From positions 9,536 through 24,703 of the forward strand of contig PBDH01000014.1 in assembly GCA_002717305.1 (NCBI GenBank): a stretch of DNA of 15,168 nucleotides, given 5' to 3'. Position 1 is the first letter of the stretch. Every line of letters starts with the position of its first letter. Shown here piece by piece: positions 8,299 through 15,168 of this stretch. Made by a program: the position numbers and the translations under genes. Below the pieces are notes generated by a model. It searched no databases. It was not told the origin of the DNA and saw only the letters and a list, made by a program, of their open reading frames with translations. The stretch comes from Gammaproteobacteria bacterium. Its GTDB lineage: Bacteria; Pseudomonadota; Gammaproteobacteria; Pseudomonadales; Litorivicinaceae.

Positions 8299-8955
8299 AT
8301 GGAACTTGCCGTCTTCGACCTCGATAACACCCTGCTTCCTATAGATAGCGACAAATCTTGGAATCAATTCCTTATTGATACCGGTGCGGTAGACGCGGGT
8401 TATTATCGAGAAAATAACGAACGCTTCTACCAGAATTACCTCGACGCAAACCTCGACATAAGAGCGTATCAGCGATTCGCCTGTGAAGTATTGCAAAATT
8501 ATCCCATTGAACAGGTAACCCAGTGGCGGGATCAATTTGTCCGTGAGATCGTTTGTCCAAAACTCCAAACTAAAGCGCTTGAATATATTCGGGCCTATAA
8601 AGTCAAAGGCTTCCATACTGTAATTATCTCGGCGACTAACACATTCATTATCGAGCCGATCGCCAATTTGCATGGTGTTGATAGTTATCTCGGCTGCGAA
8701 TTTGAAGTTATCAACGGACAATTCACCGGTGAGTTAGTTGGGATTCCCACGTATAAAGAAGGAAAAATTGATGCATTATCAAATTGGCTGGACTCGATTG
8801 GCGCGAAAGCTTCAAAAATTCATTTTTACTCAGATTCGATCAACGACCGACCACTCCTTGAAAAAGCAGACCAGGCTTTTGTTGTTAATCCAGACCAATT
8901 ATTAGCAGAGCTAGCGAACAACCGAGGCTGGCCAGTGATAAGCTTCGCGGACTAG
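8299..8955 (+). CDS. HAD-family (subfamily IB, SerB-like) phosphatase
   Basis: This 218-residue cytoplasmic hydrolase belongs to the haloacid dehalogenase superfamily, subfamily IB, which dephosphorylates small molecules through an aspartyl-phosphate. All four motifs are visible: DLDNTLL at residues 7-13 (nucleophile first Asp, acid/base second Asp), ISATN near residue 113, the conserved lysine in YKEGK near residue 155, and SDSINDRPLLEKAD near residue 177. A helical cap lies between motifs I and II. A HAD gene next to rppH also occurs in Pseudomonas, where such genes are variously labelled HAD hydrolase or histidinol-phosphatase; I cannot determine the substrate. It begins a plus-strand run and is followed 12 nt later by the HDAC-like gene, so they are probably co-transcribed. 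Confidence 0.85.
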   Translation: MELAVFDLDNTLLPIDSDKSWNQFLIDTGAVDAGYYRENNERFYQNYLDANLDIRAYQRFACEVLQNYPIEQVTQWRDQFVREIVCPKLQTKALEYIRAYKVKGFHTVIISATNTFIIEPIANLHGVDSYLGCEFEVINGQFTGELVGIPTYKEGKIDALSNWLDSIGAKASKIHFYSDSINDRPLLEKADQAFVVNPDQLLAELANNRGWPVISFAD

Positions 8956-8967
8956 TGGTGGTCTGTG

Positions 8968-9903
8968 ATGAAGGAGGTTGGTTACTTCACACATTCAGAT
9001 TGTATGATCCATCAGATGGGATACATGCATCCTGAAAGCCCAATGCGGTTGGAAGCAATCGATAAAGAACTTCAGTCACAAGGGTTAATCTTGGATCTAA
9101 TTCAGTTCGAATCAGAACCCGCATCTCTAGCGCAGATTAAACGTGCACACTCTTGCGAACATGTCCGAGAAATTGAACAAATCGGACGTAACGCTGTCAT
9201 TAGTGGTTATAGTCCAATTGATAAGGATACCTCGATGGGGCCTGGTTCTCTTCGTGCTGCGCTTTTAGCCGCCGGGGCGGGATGTCTGGCTGTTGATCAT
9301 TTAATTGCTGGTAATATTCAACGTGCATTTTGCGCAACGAGGCCGCCCGGACATCATGCCGAAATATCATTAGCGATGGGATTCTGCCTATTTAATAACG
9401 TAGCCGTAGCCGCATTACACGCCATTGAGCACCATGGCCTGCAGCGGGTGGCTATCGTTGATTTCGATGTTCACAATGGAAATGGAACGGTTGACATCTT
9501 CAAAAATGATGAGCGTGTTATGGTATGTTCGTCATTTCAGCACCCGTTTTATCCCAATCGTCATTTCGATACGCTCGGTGATAACTTGGTTCTTACGCCA
9601 ATCAATGCCGGTTCAAAAGGTCATGCATTCCGACAGAAAGTTGAACGCGATTTTTTTTCAGCACTCGACGGATTTAGTCCAGAACTTTTACTGATTTCAG
9701 CTGGCTTCGACGCTCACACAGAAGATCCTCTAGGTGAGCTCAATCTCATTGAGGACGATTATCGTTGGATAACATCAATGATTAATGACATTGCGGATCG
9801 ACATAGCCAATCACGTATCGTATCTATGCTTGAAGGTGGGTATCATCTTGGTGCGCTAGGGCGGAGTGTATCTGCCCATATTGAGATGATGTTAAATGGC
9901 TGA
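8968..9903 (+). CDS. Histone-deacetylase-family (arginase/deacetylase fold) amidohydrolase
   Basis: The 311-residue protein is a bacterial class II HDAC-like zinc amidohydrolase. Family members remove acetyl groups from acetyl-lysine, acetylpolyamines or other N-acetyl amines. The catalytic histidine pair is in RPPGHHAE (His129, His130). The zinc ligands are Asp167 and His169 in DFDVHNGNG and Asp253 in SAGFDAHTEDPLG; the transition-state tyrosine is in LEGGYH (Tyr292). All are intact, so the enzyme should be active. I chose ATG 8968 because relatives begin with a TGFFTHPDCLLHDMG-like N-terminus; a GTG immediately before it is also possible. The AAGGAGG just after the start is coding sequence, not a ribosome site for another gene. 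It follows the HAD gene by 12 nt and overlaps argD by 8 nt, implying coupled translation. The substrate is unknown. Confidence 0.88.
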   Translation: MKEVGYFTHSDCMIHQMGYMHPESPMRLEAIDKELQSQGLILDLIQFESEPASLAQIKRAHSCEHVREIEQIGRNAVISGYSPIDKDTSMGPGSLRAALLAAGAGCLAVDHLIAGNIQRAFCATRPPGHHAEISLAMGFCLFNNVAVAALHAIEHHGLQRVAIVDFDVHNGNGTVDIFKNDERVMVCSSFQHPFYPNRHFDTLGDNLVLTPINAGSKGHAFRQKVERDFFSALDGFSPELLLISAGFDAHTEDPLGELNLIEDDYRWITSMINDIADRHSQSRIVSMLEGGYHLGALGRSVSAHIEMMLNG

Positions 9904-11101
9904 TTTATCAGATTATCAACAAGTACTGACGCCAAATTATGGGGTGCCTGCGACTGTTATCGTGAAAGGCCAGGGCTGCAGATTATATGGCCAAAATGGA
10001 GAATCATATTTGGATCTGGCCGGGGGCATCGCGGTCAGCGCTCTTGGTCACTGTCATCCAGATGTTGTCAAAACACTTACAGAACAAGCTAATCAAGTTT
10101 GGCATCTGTCTAATGTTCTGGCAAATGAACCTGCAATCCATCTTGCCAAAGCGCTGGTCGATGCCACCTTTGCTGAACGTGTATTTTTTTGTAATTCTGG
10201 AGCAGAAGCAAATGAAGCCGCCATCAAGGCAGCACGGAAGGCCACCAACAACCTGTTTGGAAATGAAAAATACGAAATAATTTGTTTTGATGAATCGTTT
10301 CATGGACGCACTATTGCTACGATAGCTGCTGGAGGTCAACCGAAATACAGAAAGGGTTTCGGTCCAATGCCGGAAGGATTCACTCATATTCCAATCAATC
10401 GCGGAGACATCTTAGAAAGGGCAGTCTCAGAAAAAACCTGCGCTATTATAGTAGAGCCCATTCAAGGCGAGGGAGGCGTAAGACCTATCTGCCTAAAACT
10501 TTTTGAAAAAATGCGCAAACATTGTGACCGCGTTGGTGCCGCGCTTATCGTTGACGAAGTGCAAACAGGAATGGGGCGGACTGGAAAATTATTTGCCTAC
10601 CAACATAGCGGCATCACGCCTGATATCCTGACTTCCGCTAAGAGTCTCGGATGTGGATTTCCAATCGGCGCAATGTTGTGTAAAGAGTGGATTTCAGAAC
10701 ACTTTGTTCCCGGAACCCATGGGAGCACCTACGGGGGGAACCCCCTAGGAACCGCAGTCGCAAGAAAGGCGCTTGAAACCATCAACCAACCTGAGCTTCT
10801 AAATAATGTTCTCAGTCGGGGTGAGCAGTTGATGCAAGGACTCAATGAGCTCAATGAAAGGTATGAGCTTTTCCAAACGATTAGGGGCAAGGGACTATTG
10901 ATAGGCGCGGTCCTGAAGGACGACTACGCGGGTCGATCTGGTGAACTGACAACGCTTACCATGCAAGAAGGTCTCATGACGCTAATCGCGGGTCCAGACG
11001 TGCACCGCTTTGCGCCACCCCTCATCATTTCCGAGTCCGAGATTAACGACGCACTGACAATACTTGCCCGCGCATATAGCCACTTTATAAAACAAATCTA
11101 A
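9896..11101 (+). CDS. argD: Acetylornithine aminotransferase (class III PLP enzyme)
   Basis: ArgD interconverts N-acetylglutamate semialdehyde and N-acetylornithine with glutamate as amino donor, and in many bacteria also serves lysine synthesis. The 401-residue length is typical. Class III aminotransferase features are visible: DLAGGIAVSALGHCHP near residue 40, the PLP-phosphate motif NSGAEANEAAIKAAR at residues 100-114, FHGRT, VEPIQGEGG, the cofactor-binding VDEVQTGMGRTG (Asp220, Gln223), the Schiff-base Lys249 in LTSAKSLGCGFPIGAML, HGSTYGGNPL and AGPDVHRFAPPL. It resembles E. coli ArgD and AstC throughout; with argA in the same window the biosynthetic role is more likely, though an AstC-type catabolic role cannot be excluded. 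The ATG overlaps the HDAC stop by 8 nt (ATGGCTGA). Confidence 0.92.
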   Translation: MADLSDYQQVLTPNYGVPATVIVKGQGCRLYGQNGESYLDLAGGIAVSALGHCHPDVVKTLTEQANQVWHLSNVLANEPAIHLAKALVDATFAERVFFCNSGAEANEAAIKAARKATNNLFGNEKYEIICFDESFHGRTIATIAAGGQPKYRKGFGPMPEGFTHIPINRGDILERAVSEKTCAIIVEPIQGEGGVRPICLKLFEKMRKHCDRVGAALIVDEVQTGMGRTGKLFAYQHSGITPDILTSAKSLGCGFPIGAMLCKEWISEHFVPGTHGSTYGGNPLGTAVARKALETINQPELLNNVLSRGEQLMQGLNELNERYELFQTIRGKGLLIGAVLKDDYAGRSGELTTLTMQEGLMTLIAGPDVHRFAPPLIISESEINDALTILARAYSHFIKQI

Positions 11102-11129
11102 CCGCAGCGAATAAGTTAAACTAGGCCAC

Positions 11130-11639
11130 ATGATAATAAATCAAGCTAAATCGATTCTCTTGCCTGCGGTTCTGGCACTTACGCTGTCTCAAGCCACCAT
11201 GGCTTTAGACGTGGCTGGACTGCGGATAAACGATTCTGTGGATGATTTCCAGAACCTTATGAGCCCAGCCAAACAATATCTAACTGTCACACATGACCCC
11301 GAGGGAAGAATTGTTCGAATTTTTTATCAACAAGAAGGTTTACCAAACGATTCACAAACGCAAAAAAAACTGGTGAATCGGATCTGCGATAAATATGGCC
11401 GAGTCACGTCCTGCTATTCGGCACTTTCTGAAATAAAGGCGCGGGATAAAAAATTCCTACGATTCTTTCATCTCTACCGAGATGAAAGAGAAACTCAGGA
11501 GTTACGAGCACGTATTCGGCGTACGAAAATGATAAGCCTTACGCCGGAACTCACAGTGGAAATTGATTTGATAGACTCTGCCTATGCAAAAAAGTTAAAA
11601 GATCAAAAGGCTACGGCTTCCGACCTGATAGATTTCTAA
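11130..11639 (+). CDS. Small exported protein of unknown function
   Basis: I do not recognise this 169-residue protein. It begins with a clear Sec signal peptide (positively charged start, hydrophobic core LLPAVLALTLSQATMA, likely cleavage near residue 25) and so is probably periplasmic; there is no lipobox cysteine. The mature part opens with VAGLRINDSVDDFQNLM and continues HDPEGRIVRIFYQQ and KKLVNRICDKYGRVTSCY. This layout of a short motif followed by an x-GRI-V-strand and a KYG helix end resembles small periplasmic domains that begin GI-x-LGMS-x-x-x-V, but the likeness is only impressionistic. Two cysteines (in NRICDKYG and TSCYS) could form a disulfide; dsbA lies just beyond. The C-terminal third is highly charged. 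It is 28 nt after argD and may be its operon tail. Confidence 0.7.
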   Translation: MIINQAKSILLPAVLALTLSQATMALDVAGLRINDSVDDFQNLMSPAKQYLTVTHDPEGRIVRIFYQQEGLPNDSQTQKKLVNRICDKYGRVTSCYSALSEIKARDKKFLRFFHLYRDERETQELRARIRRTKMISLTPELTVEIDLIDSAYAKKLKDQKATASDLIDF

Positions 11640-11682
11640 AAGCGAGGCCCGCGGAAGTAAGTTGGTTTATGCCGACCACCTA

Positions 11683-12306
11683 CTAACGCGATTTTTCGAT
11701 CAACTCGTCCAACAAATCAAATAGTTGGTCCTCACCACCCGCCTGCGCTATTCCGGTTACATGCCGACCATCCACCACGAAGGCTGGGACCCCTCGAATG
11801 CCATAGGCTCTAGTGCGAGCATCCGTAAGCCTCAAAGCACTCTCCGTCGCAAAGCTGTCAAGCTCTCGTTTGACTAGAGCCGGATCCGCGCCAAATCTCT
11901 CGAAGAAAGCCACGACATCATCTACCTTCTGAAGAAGTTGACCCTCGCGATGAATAGCATTAAAAAGGGGCTCGTGAATCGTCTCCAACAACTCGATATT
12001 TTTTGCCACCCAAAACATTCGGGCGTGCATTTCCCAAGAGCGGCCGAAGACCACTGGAATCTGAATAAAATCCACATCTGCCGGAAGCCGGTCGACCCAG
12101 ACTTTCAATGCTGGATCGAGAGAGTCGCAATGCGGGCATCCATACCAGAACAGTTCCACCACCTCGACTTTTTCTGAGCCTGATGTTACGACCGGTTTTG
12201 CCAATGTCTGAAAATGAACGCCTTCTTGGAACTCGTTTGCAAACCCAGATTGATTCAAAACCAAGCCGAAACTCAAAAATAACATCGACAAAACACGTTT
12301 AAGCAC
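11683..12306 (-). CDS. dsbA: Periplasmic thiol:disulfide oxidase DsbA
   Basis: DsbA oxidises cysteine pairs of exported proteins in the periplasm and is re-oxidised by DsbB. The 207-residue protein has a signal peptide (hydrophobic LSMLFLSFGLVL, cleavage probably after GFA near residue 23). The catalytic CPHC is at residues 57-60 in FWYGCPHCDSLDP, and the cis-proline loop RGVPAFVVDG is at residues 171-180 (Pro174). The helical insertion between them matches the family. The start is GTG at 12306-12304, whose first base is the last base of the cytochrome c4 stop (TAGTG); GAGGG lies 9 nt upstream, inside c4. The c4-dsbA pairing next to engB and polA is the same as in Pseudomonas. The stop is doubled (TAG TAG). 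Confidence 0.95.
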   Translation of the reverse strand: MLKRVLSMLFLSFGLVLNQSGFANEFQEGVHFQTLAKPVVTSGSEKVEVVELFWYGCPHCDSLDPALKVWVDRLPADVDFIQIPVVFGRSWEMHARMFWVAKNIELLETIHEPLFNAIHREGQLLQKVDDVVAFFERFGADPALVKRELDSFATESALRLTDARTRAYGIRGVPAFVVDGRHVTGIAQAGGEDQLFDLLDELIEKSR

Positions 12307-12923
12307 TATTTAAGACCCTCAACATAACTGGAAACCGCCTCAATATCGGCGTCAGACATTTTCTGCGCAACACCGTTCATCATGACATTCACACGCAAAC
12401 CATCACGAAATGCTCTAAGCTGGGTCTCAGAATATCCTGCCCACTGGCCTTTTAAGGAAGGGAAAACCGCTGAGGCCAACCCAACTCCTGTTGGGCCATG
12501 GCATGCAGCACAGGCACTGATACCTTTCTCTGTGTCGCCAAACCTATAGAGTTGCTCGCCTCTGTCTAAAAGGTCAGCCTGAACTGCACCGGTTGAAATA
12601 GTTTGTGTTGCGTAATAAACCGAAAGATCTGCGATATCTTCTTCCGAGAGAACCGCAGCCAGTCCCGCCATGATCGCATTCTTACGTAATCCATCACGAT
12701 ACGCTCTCAAGGTCGATGCAAGATAACTCGCATGCTGCCCAGCCAATTTCGGATAATCGGCGGCTCCACTGTTACCGTCTGATCCATGGCATGCGGAGCA
12801 AGTTACACTTTTTGCCTTACCCTGCTCTGCGCTACCAACATACGCGTCGTTTGTTGCCGATTCCGCCGTCGCGAATGGCACCAAACCTACAGCTAGTGCA
12901 ATAACAGTGAGTAATGACTTCAT
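12306..12923 (-). CDS. Cytochrome c4 (dihaem periplasmic electron carrier)
   Basis: Cytochrome c4 shuttles electrons in the periplasm, typically from the bc1 complex to terminal cytochrome oxidases. The 205-residue protein has a signal peptide (cleavage after ATA, residue 20) and two similar haem domains. CSACHG covers residues 42-47 and CAACHG residues 138-143. Each domain has a matching PxLxGQ-x-x-Y segment ([12 protein letters not shown] and [12 protein letters not shown]), an AxRDGLR helix, and a probable axial methionine (Met85; Met181 or Met182). This duplicated plan and length are characteristic of c4. It is the first gene of a two-gene unit with dsbA, and is divergent from engB with 92 bp between the starts. 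AGAG about 10 nt upstream of the ATG is a modest ribosome site. Confidence 0.94.
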   Translation of the reverse strand: MKSLLTVIALAVGLVPFATAESATNDAYVGSAEQGKAKSVTCSACHGSDGNSGAADYPKLAGQHASYLASTLRAYRDGLRKNAIMAGLAAVLSEEDIADLSVYYATQTISTGAVQADLLDRGEQLYRFGDTEKGISACAACHGPTGVGLASAVFPSLKGQWAGYSETQLRAFRDGLRVNVMMNGVAQKMSDADIEAVSSYVEGLK

Positions 12924-13015
12924 TCAATTCATCTCTTTTTTGGGAAGACTGTTCGTTTTTTGATGGCGTAGTATACATTGCACCTAAAATTTGTGCAGTG
13001 AAGGATTCAACAACT
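12924..13015. promoter_or_regulatory. Divergent promoter region between cytochrome c4 and engB
   Basis: This 92-bp gap must carry the promoters of both divergent genes. GTATAC at about 12971-12976 is palindromic. On the minus strand it gives a -10-like TATACT, with a 4-of-6 match to the -35 consensus (TGCACA) 16 nt upstream. On the plus strand TATACA at 12972-12977 could be an engB -10 box, but its -35 is poor. For engB, AAGGA at 13001-13005 sits 10 nt before the ATG at 13016. The individual boxes are weak. Confidence 0.35.
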
Positions 13016-13621
13016 ATGCGCGATATTCAGCTTGACCCAAGGCTCGCGAAGGCAGCATTTTTGGTCAGCGCTCCCTCGCTCGACTACTGTCCCCCAGAAT
13101 GCGGTCCCGAGGTTGGCTTTTGTGGTCGCTCAAACGCGGGCAAGTCCAGTGCTTTAAACGCTTTGACGGGCCAAAAAAACCTGGCTCGAGTGTCTAAAAC
13201 ACCCGGACGTACTCAACTAATAAATTTTTTTGAGATTCCTGAAACCGGCGGCTTTCTCGTGGATTTACCCGGATACGGGTACGCCAAGGTTCCCGAGGCA
13301 ATAAAGCGACAATGGCAACACCACCTCGGAAAATTTCTCACTGAACGCAGAACCCTGACCGGTCTCGTGCTTCTAATGGACGTGAGGCACCCCATGACTG
13401 ACCTCGATCAACAGATGCTCACATTCGCTGATCATCGTAAAATGGACACGCTACTTTTACTAACGAAGAATGACAAGCTCAGTCGCAATCAGGCAGCAAA
13501 ATCAAGACAATCTGTCCAGAAAAAAAGACCTCAATCGTTAGTATTAAACTTCAGTAGTCTGGACAAAACCGGACTTGTTGAGGCATCAAGCTGGGTCACG
13601 CAACGTCTTGAAGGCCAATAA
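13016..13621 (+). CDS. engB: Ribosome-biogenesis GTPase EngB (YihA/YsxC)
   Basis: EngB is an essential GTPase needed for assembly of the 50S ribosomal subunit. From ATG 13016 it has 201 residues. GTPase motifs are present in order: G1 GRSNAGKS (37-44), the G2 region [11 protein letters not shown] (62-72), G3 [11 protein letters not shown] (83-93), G4 TKND (150-153) and G5-like FSSL (179-182). Two upstream in-frame starts were set aside. ATG 12914 would overlap the cytochrome c4 start and add about 34 residues absent from the family, and GTG 12998 lacks a ribosome site. The chosen ATG has AAGGA upstream and gives the usual short N-terminus before FLVSAP. It is convergent with polA, and the tail of the minus-strand terminator overlaps its stop codon. 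The engB/polA arrangement is conserved in gammaproteobacteria. Confidence 0.95.
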   Translation: MRDIQLDPRLAKAAFLVSAPSLDYCPPECGPEVGFCGRSNAGKSSALNALTGQKNLARVSKTPGRTQLINFFEIPETGGFLVDLPGYGYAKVPEAIKRQWQHHLGKFLTERRTLTGLVLLMDVRHPMTDLDQQMLTFADHRKMDTLLLLTKNDKLSRNQAAKSRQSVQKKRPQSLVLNFSSLDKTGLVEASSWVTQRLEGQ

Positions 13622-13652
13622 AATAAAACCCCAGTAGCTCACACCGGGGTTT
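13617..13652 (-). terminator. Intrinsic terminator ending the candidate small RNA (and polA read-through)
   Basis: On the minus strand AAACCCC (13652-13646) pairs with GGGGTTT (13632-13626) around a 13-nt loop, followed by the T-rich tail TATTTTATT down to 13617. The tail overlaps the engB stop codon at 13619-13621. The plus-strand reading has only three Ts after the stem, so termination is best for minus-strand transcripts, with weaker use for engB possible. Confidence 0.75.
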
Positions 13653-13707
13653 GAGGGTCCGACAGGGGTCTCGTCGGCTCGACGAAAGAGGGAAATCTTT
13701 GTCTTTC
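13617..13707 (-). ncRNA. Candidate envelope-stress small RNA at the Spot 42 / ErsA locus
   Basis: The gap between polA and engB holds a transcription-unit-like segment on the minus strand. Starting about 5 nt after a sigma-E-type promoter, GAAAGA (13707-13702) pairs with TCTTTC (13689-13684) around a 12-nt loop ending in TTTCCC, a C-rich stretch suited to pairing with purine-rich ribosome sites. Next, CCGAC (13677-13673) pairs with GTCGG (13663-13659) around a 9-nt loop; an alternative TCGTCG/CGACGA hairpin (13685-13671) competes with both. The terminator hairpin and T-rich tail end the RNA near 13617, giving about 90 nt. Spot 42 in enterobacteria and the sigma-22-dependent ErsA in Pseudomonas occupy the same polA-engB gap and orientation. 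There is no sequence-level proof of homology, and the start is inferred from the promoter. Confidence 0.6.
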
Positions 13708-13711
13708 ATAT

Positions 13712-13738
13712 TGAGACAAACTAGATCCAAAAAAGTTC
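13712..13738 (-). promoter_or_regulatory. Extracytoplasmic sigma (RpoE/AlgU-type) promoter
   Basis: GAACTT at 13738-13733 is an exact match to the -35 core of RpoE/AlgU promoters. A 16-nt spacer follows, then TCTCA at 13716-13712, matching the TC-x-x-A pattern of the -10 (TCTGA or TCAAA). The sequence upstream is T-rich. The promoter begins 15 bp after the polA stop and points into the intergenic gap, so its product cannot be a protein-coding mRNA other than antisense to engB. Confidence 0.6.
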
Positions 13739-13752
13739 AAAAAACCAGAAAA

Positions 13753-15168
13753 TTAGTGCGCCTCGAACCAGCTCCCACCATTCCCTATCTGGACAACCAG
13801 CGGCACTGACAATTCTGCTGCTAATTCCATTTCGGTCCTTATCAAATCACGTGCTTCTGCAAGATCTTGGTCAATTACCTCAAACACGAGCTCATCGTGC
13901 ACTTGTAACAGTAACTGACAGCCAATATCAGTCGATTTAAGTGCGCTTTGAACTCGCAACATTGCACGCTTTATGATATCGGCAGCAGTGCCCTGCATCG
14001 GAGCGTTTATCGCCGCGCGCTCGGCCGCCTGCCTCACTGGAACCTGCTTCGCCCTGATGTCAGGAAGAGTCAACCGCCGCCCAAAAACCGTTTCGACATA
14101 TCCCTGTTCATGAACCATGGTGCGCGTTGAATCCATATATCGTCGAACGCCAGGATATCGCTCAAAATACCGATCAATGTATGTCGCTGCCTCGGCACGC
14201 TCAATGCCCAATTGTCTCGCCAAACCAAACGCACTCATGCCATAAATCAAACCAAAATTAATCGCTTTAGCTCGACGACGCTGCTCGCTAGTGACAAACA
14301 TCGGTTCCACAGTAAAAACCTCAGAAGCTGTTGCGCGATGAATATCCTCTCCTCTTGCGAAAGCATCAACCAAGCCCGGATCTTCGGATAGATGGGCCAT
14401 GATACGAAGCTCAATCTGCGAATAATCAGCAGCCACAACTGACCACCCCTCTGGAGCTATAAACGCTTTACGAACCCGGCGGCCGTCCTCGGTGCGAATC
14501 GGAATATTTTGTAAATTAGGATCAGATGATGATAATCGACCGGTTGATGTCACCGCCTGATGAAAAGAAGTACGTACACGCCCATCGGCTGGATCACAGT
14601 CTTGAGGAAGCTTATCTGTATATGTGCCTTTCAGCTTCGACAAACCTCGGTGCTCAAGCAGTAACTTCGGCAACGGATAATCCAATGCAAGCCCTTGTAG
14701 CGCCTCTTCGTTTGTTGAAGGAGCCCCCTTAGGCGTTTTCTTAATTACCGGAAGCTTCAATTCACCAAATAAGATTTCCTGTAACTGCTTAGTGCTGGCC
14801 AAGTTGAAGGGTCGGCCCACAAATTTCTGTGCTTCCGATTCCAACTCCTTTAGCCGAGTACCTAGAATTTGTGACTGCGTTTGAAGAATCTCAATGTCAA
14901 GCAAAGCACCGTGATTTTCCATGTCCCGAAGAACAAACATGACTGGCAGCTCTAAGTCCTGATAAATCGATCTCAGAGACTGTTCTCTCTCCAAGCGCTC
15001 GTTGAAAATCTCGTAGAGCCGGAGCGTAATATCAGCATCCTCAGATGCATATTGAGTGGCTTGGTCAAGAGTTACTTCAGCAAAACCAATTTTTTTAGCT
15101 CCCCTACCACAGACATCTTCGTAGGGAATCATATCTATTGCCAAAATGCGACTCGCCACAGAGTTCAT
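13753..15168 (-). CDS. polA: DNA polymerase I, C-terminal part (starts outside window)
   Basis: Pol I fills gaps and removes RNA primers during replication and repair. The visible 471 residues comprise the end of the 3'-5' exonuclease domain and the whole polymerase domain. The Exo III motif YASEDADITL keeps the Tyr and Asp needed for proofreading (visible residues 40-44). Polymerase motifs are motif A DYSQIELRIMAHLSED (Asp248), the O-helix RRRAKAINFGLIYGMS (297-312, with Arg297, Lys301, Phe305, Tyr309), and motif C QVHDELVFEV (His424, Asp425). The ATG at the right edge aligns with the middle of family members (LNSVA in E. coli), so it is not the real start; the 5'-3' exonuclease domain lies beyond base 15168. 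The segment after NSVASR looks about 9 residues shorter than in E. coli. Confidence 0.97.
   Translation of the reverse strand: MNSVASRILAIDMIPYEDVCGRGAKKIGFAEVTLDQATQYASEDADITLRLYEIFNERLEREQSLRSIYQDLELPVMFVLRDMENHGALLDIEILQTQSQILGTRLKELESEAQKFVGRPFNLASTKQLQEILFGELKLPVIKKTPKGAPSTNEEALQGLALDYPLPKLLLEHRGLSKLKGTYTDKLPQDCDPADGRVRTSFHQAVTSTGRLSSSDPNLQNIPIRTEDGRRVRKAFIAPEGWSVVAADYSQIELRIMAHLSEDPGLVDAFARGEDIHRATASEVFTVEPMFVTSEQRRRAKAINFGLIYGMSAFGLARQLGIERAEAATYIDRYFERYPGVRRYMDSTRTMVHEQGYVETVFGRRLTLPDIRAKQVPVRQAAERAAINAPMQGTAADIIKRAMLRVQSALKSTDIGCQLLLQVHDELVFEVIDQDLAEARDLIRTEMELAAELSVPLVVQIGNGGSWFEAH

Noticed and set aside
8296..8721. 141-codon minus-strand frame antisense to the HAD gene
   Set aside because: It is an open frame opposite a gene with all four HAD motifs; its translation has no recognisable domain and no ribosome site.
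8971..8977. AAGGAGG as a ribosome binding site for an internal start
   Set aside because: It encodes Lys-Glu-Val right after the deacetylase start, and no sensible start codon and frame follow.
11641..11685. Imperfect hairpin AGTAAGT...ACCTACT as a terminator between the exported-protein gene and dsbA
   Set aside because: The stem needs a mismatch or wobble, includes the dsbA stop, and no T-tract follows on either strand.
12914..13015. Longer engB starting at ATG 12914 or GTG 12998
   Set aside because: The extra residues have no counterpart in EngB, ATG 12914 overlaps the cytochrome c4 start codon, and GTG 12998 lacks a Shine-Dalgarno.
1..15168. Mobile elements, CRISPR arrays, tRNA or rRNA genes, defence systems
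   Set aside because: No transposase, integrase, direct-repeat array or cloverleaf was seen, and the whole window is accounted for by housekeeping genes with conserved neighbours.

Overview
The window is an ordinary, gene-dense stretch of a gammaproteobacterial chromosome, probably from an uncultured or marine lineage of moderate GC. This is inferred from protein similarity and gene order; the species cannot be named. Several neighbourhoods match known gammaproteobacterial synteny: a CYTH (YgiF-type) gene next to glnE, rppH-ptsP-lgt-thyA, and dsbA / cytochrome c4 / engB / polA as in Pseudomonas. No mobile element, CRISPR array, tRNA or rRNA was seen.

Layout. 1-1800 (minus): a CYTH phosphohydrolase gene overlapping the 5' part of glnE, which runs off the left edge. 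1834-3123 (plus): argA, divergent from the CYTH gene across only 33 bp, apparently starting at the rare codon ATT. 3124-3274: a non-coding gap with two perfect 8-bp inverted repeats. 3275-8224 (minus): rppH > ptsP > lgt > thyA > folA, mostly overlapping, covering mRNA 5'-end decapping, the nitrogen-PTS, lipoprotein maturation and dTMP/folate synthesis. 8299-11639 (plus): a HAD phosphatase, an HDAC-like deacetylase overlapping argD, and a small exported protein of unknown function. 11683-12923 (minus): cytochrome c4 > dsbA, one base overlapping. 13016-13621 (plus): engB. 13753-15168 (minus): the C-terminal half of polA, cut by the right edge.

The most interesting element is in the 131-bp gap between polA and engB. 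Enterobacteria encode Spot 42 at this locus and Pseudomonas encodes ErsA. On the minus strand here is an excellent extracytoplasmic sigma (RpoE/AlgU) promoter, GAACTT-N16-TCTCA, then a roughly 90-nt segment with two stem-loops and a strong intrinsic terminator. I read it as a candidate envelope-stress small RNA analogous to ErsA. The second point of note is the ATT start of argA: no ATG, GTG or TTG lies in frame upstream of the conserved N-terminus, and a good ribosome binding site sits 7 nt before the ATT.

The genes are housekeeping functions in nitrogen control (glnE, ptsP), arginine synthesis (argA, argD), nucleotide and folate synthesis, RNA decay, envelope redox (dsbA, c4) and ribosome and DNA maintenance. 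No defence or mobile system was found.
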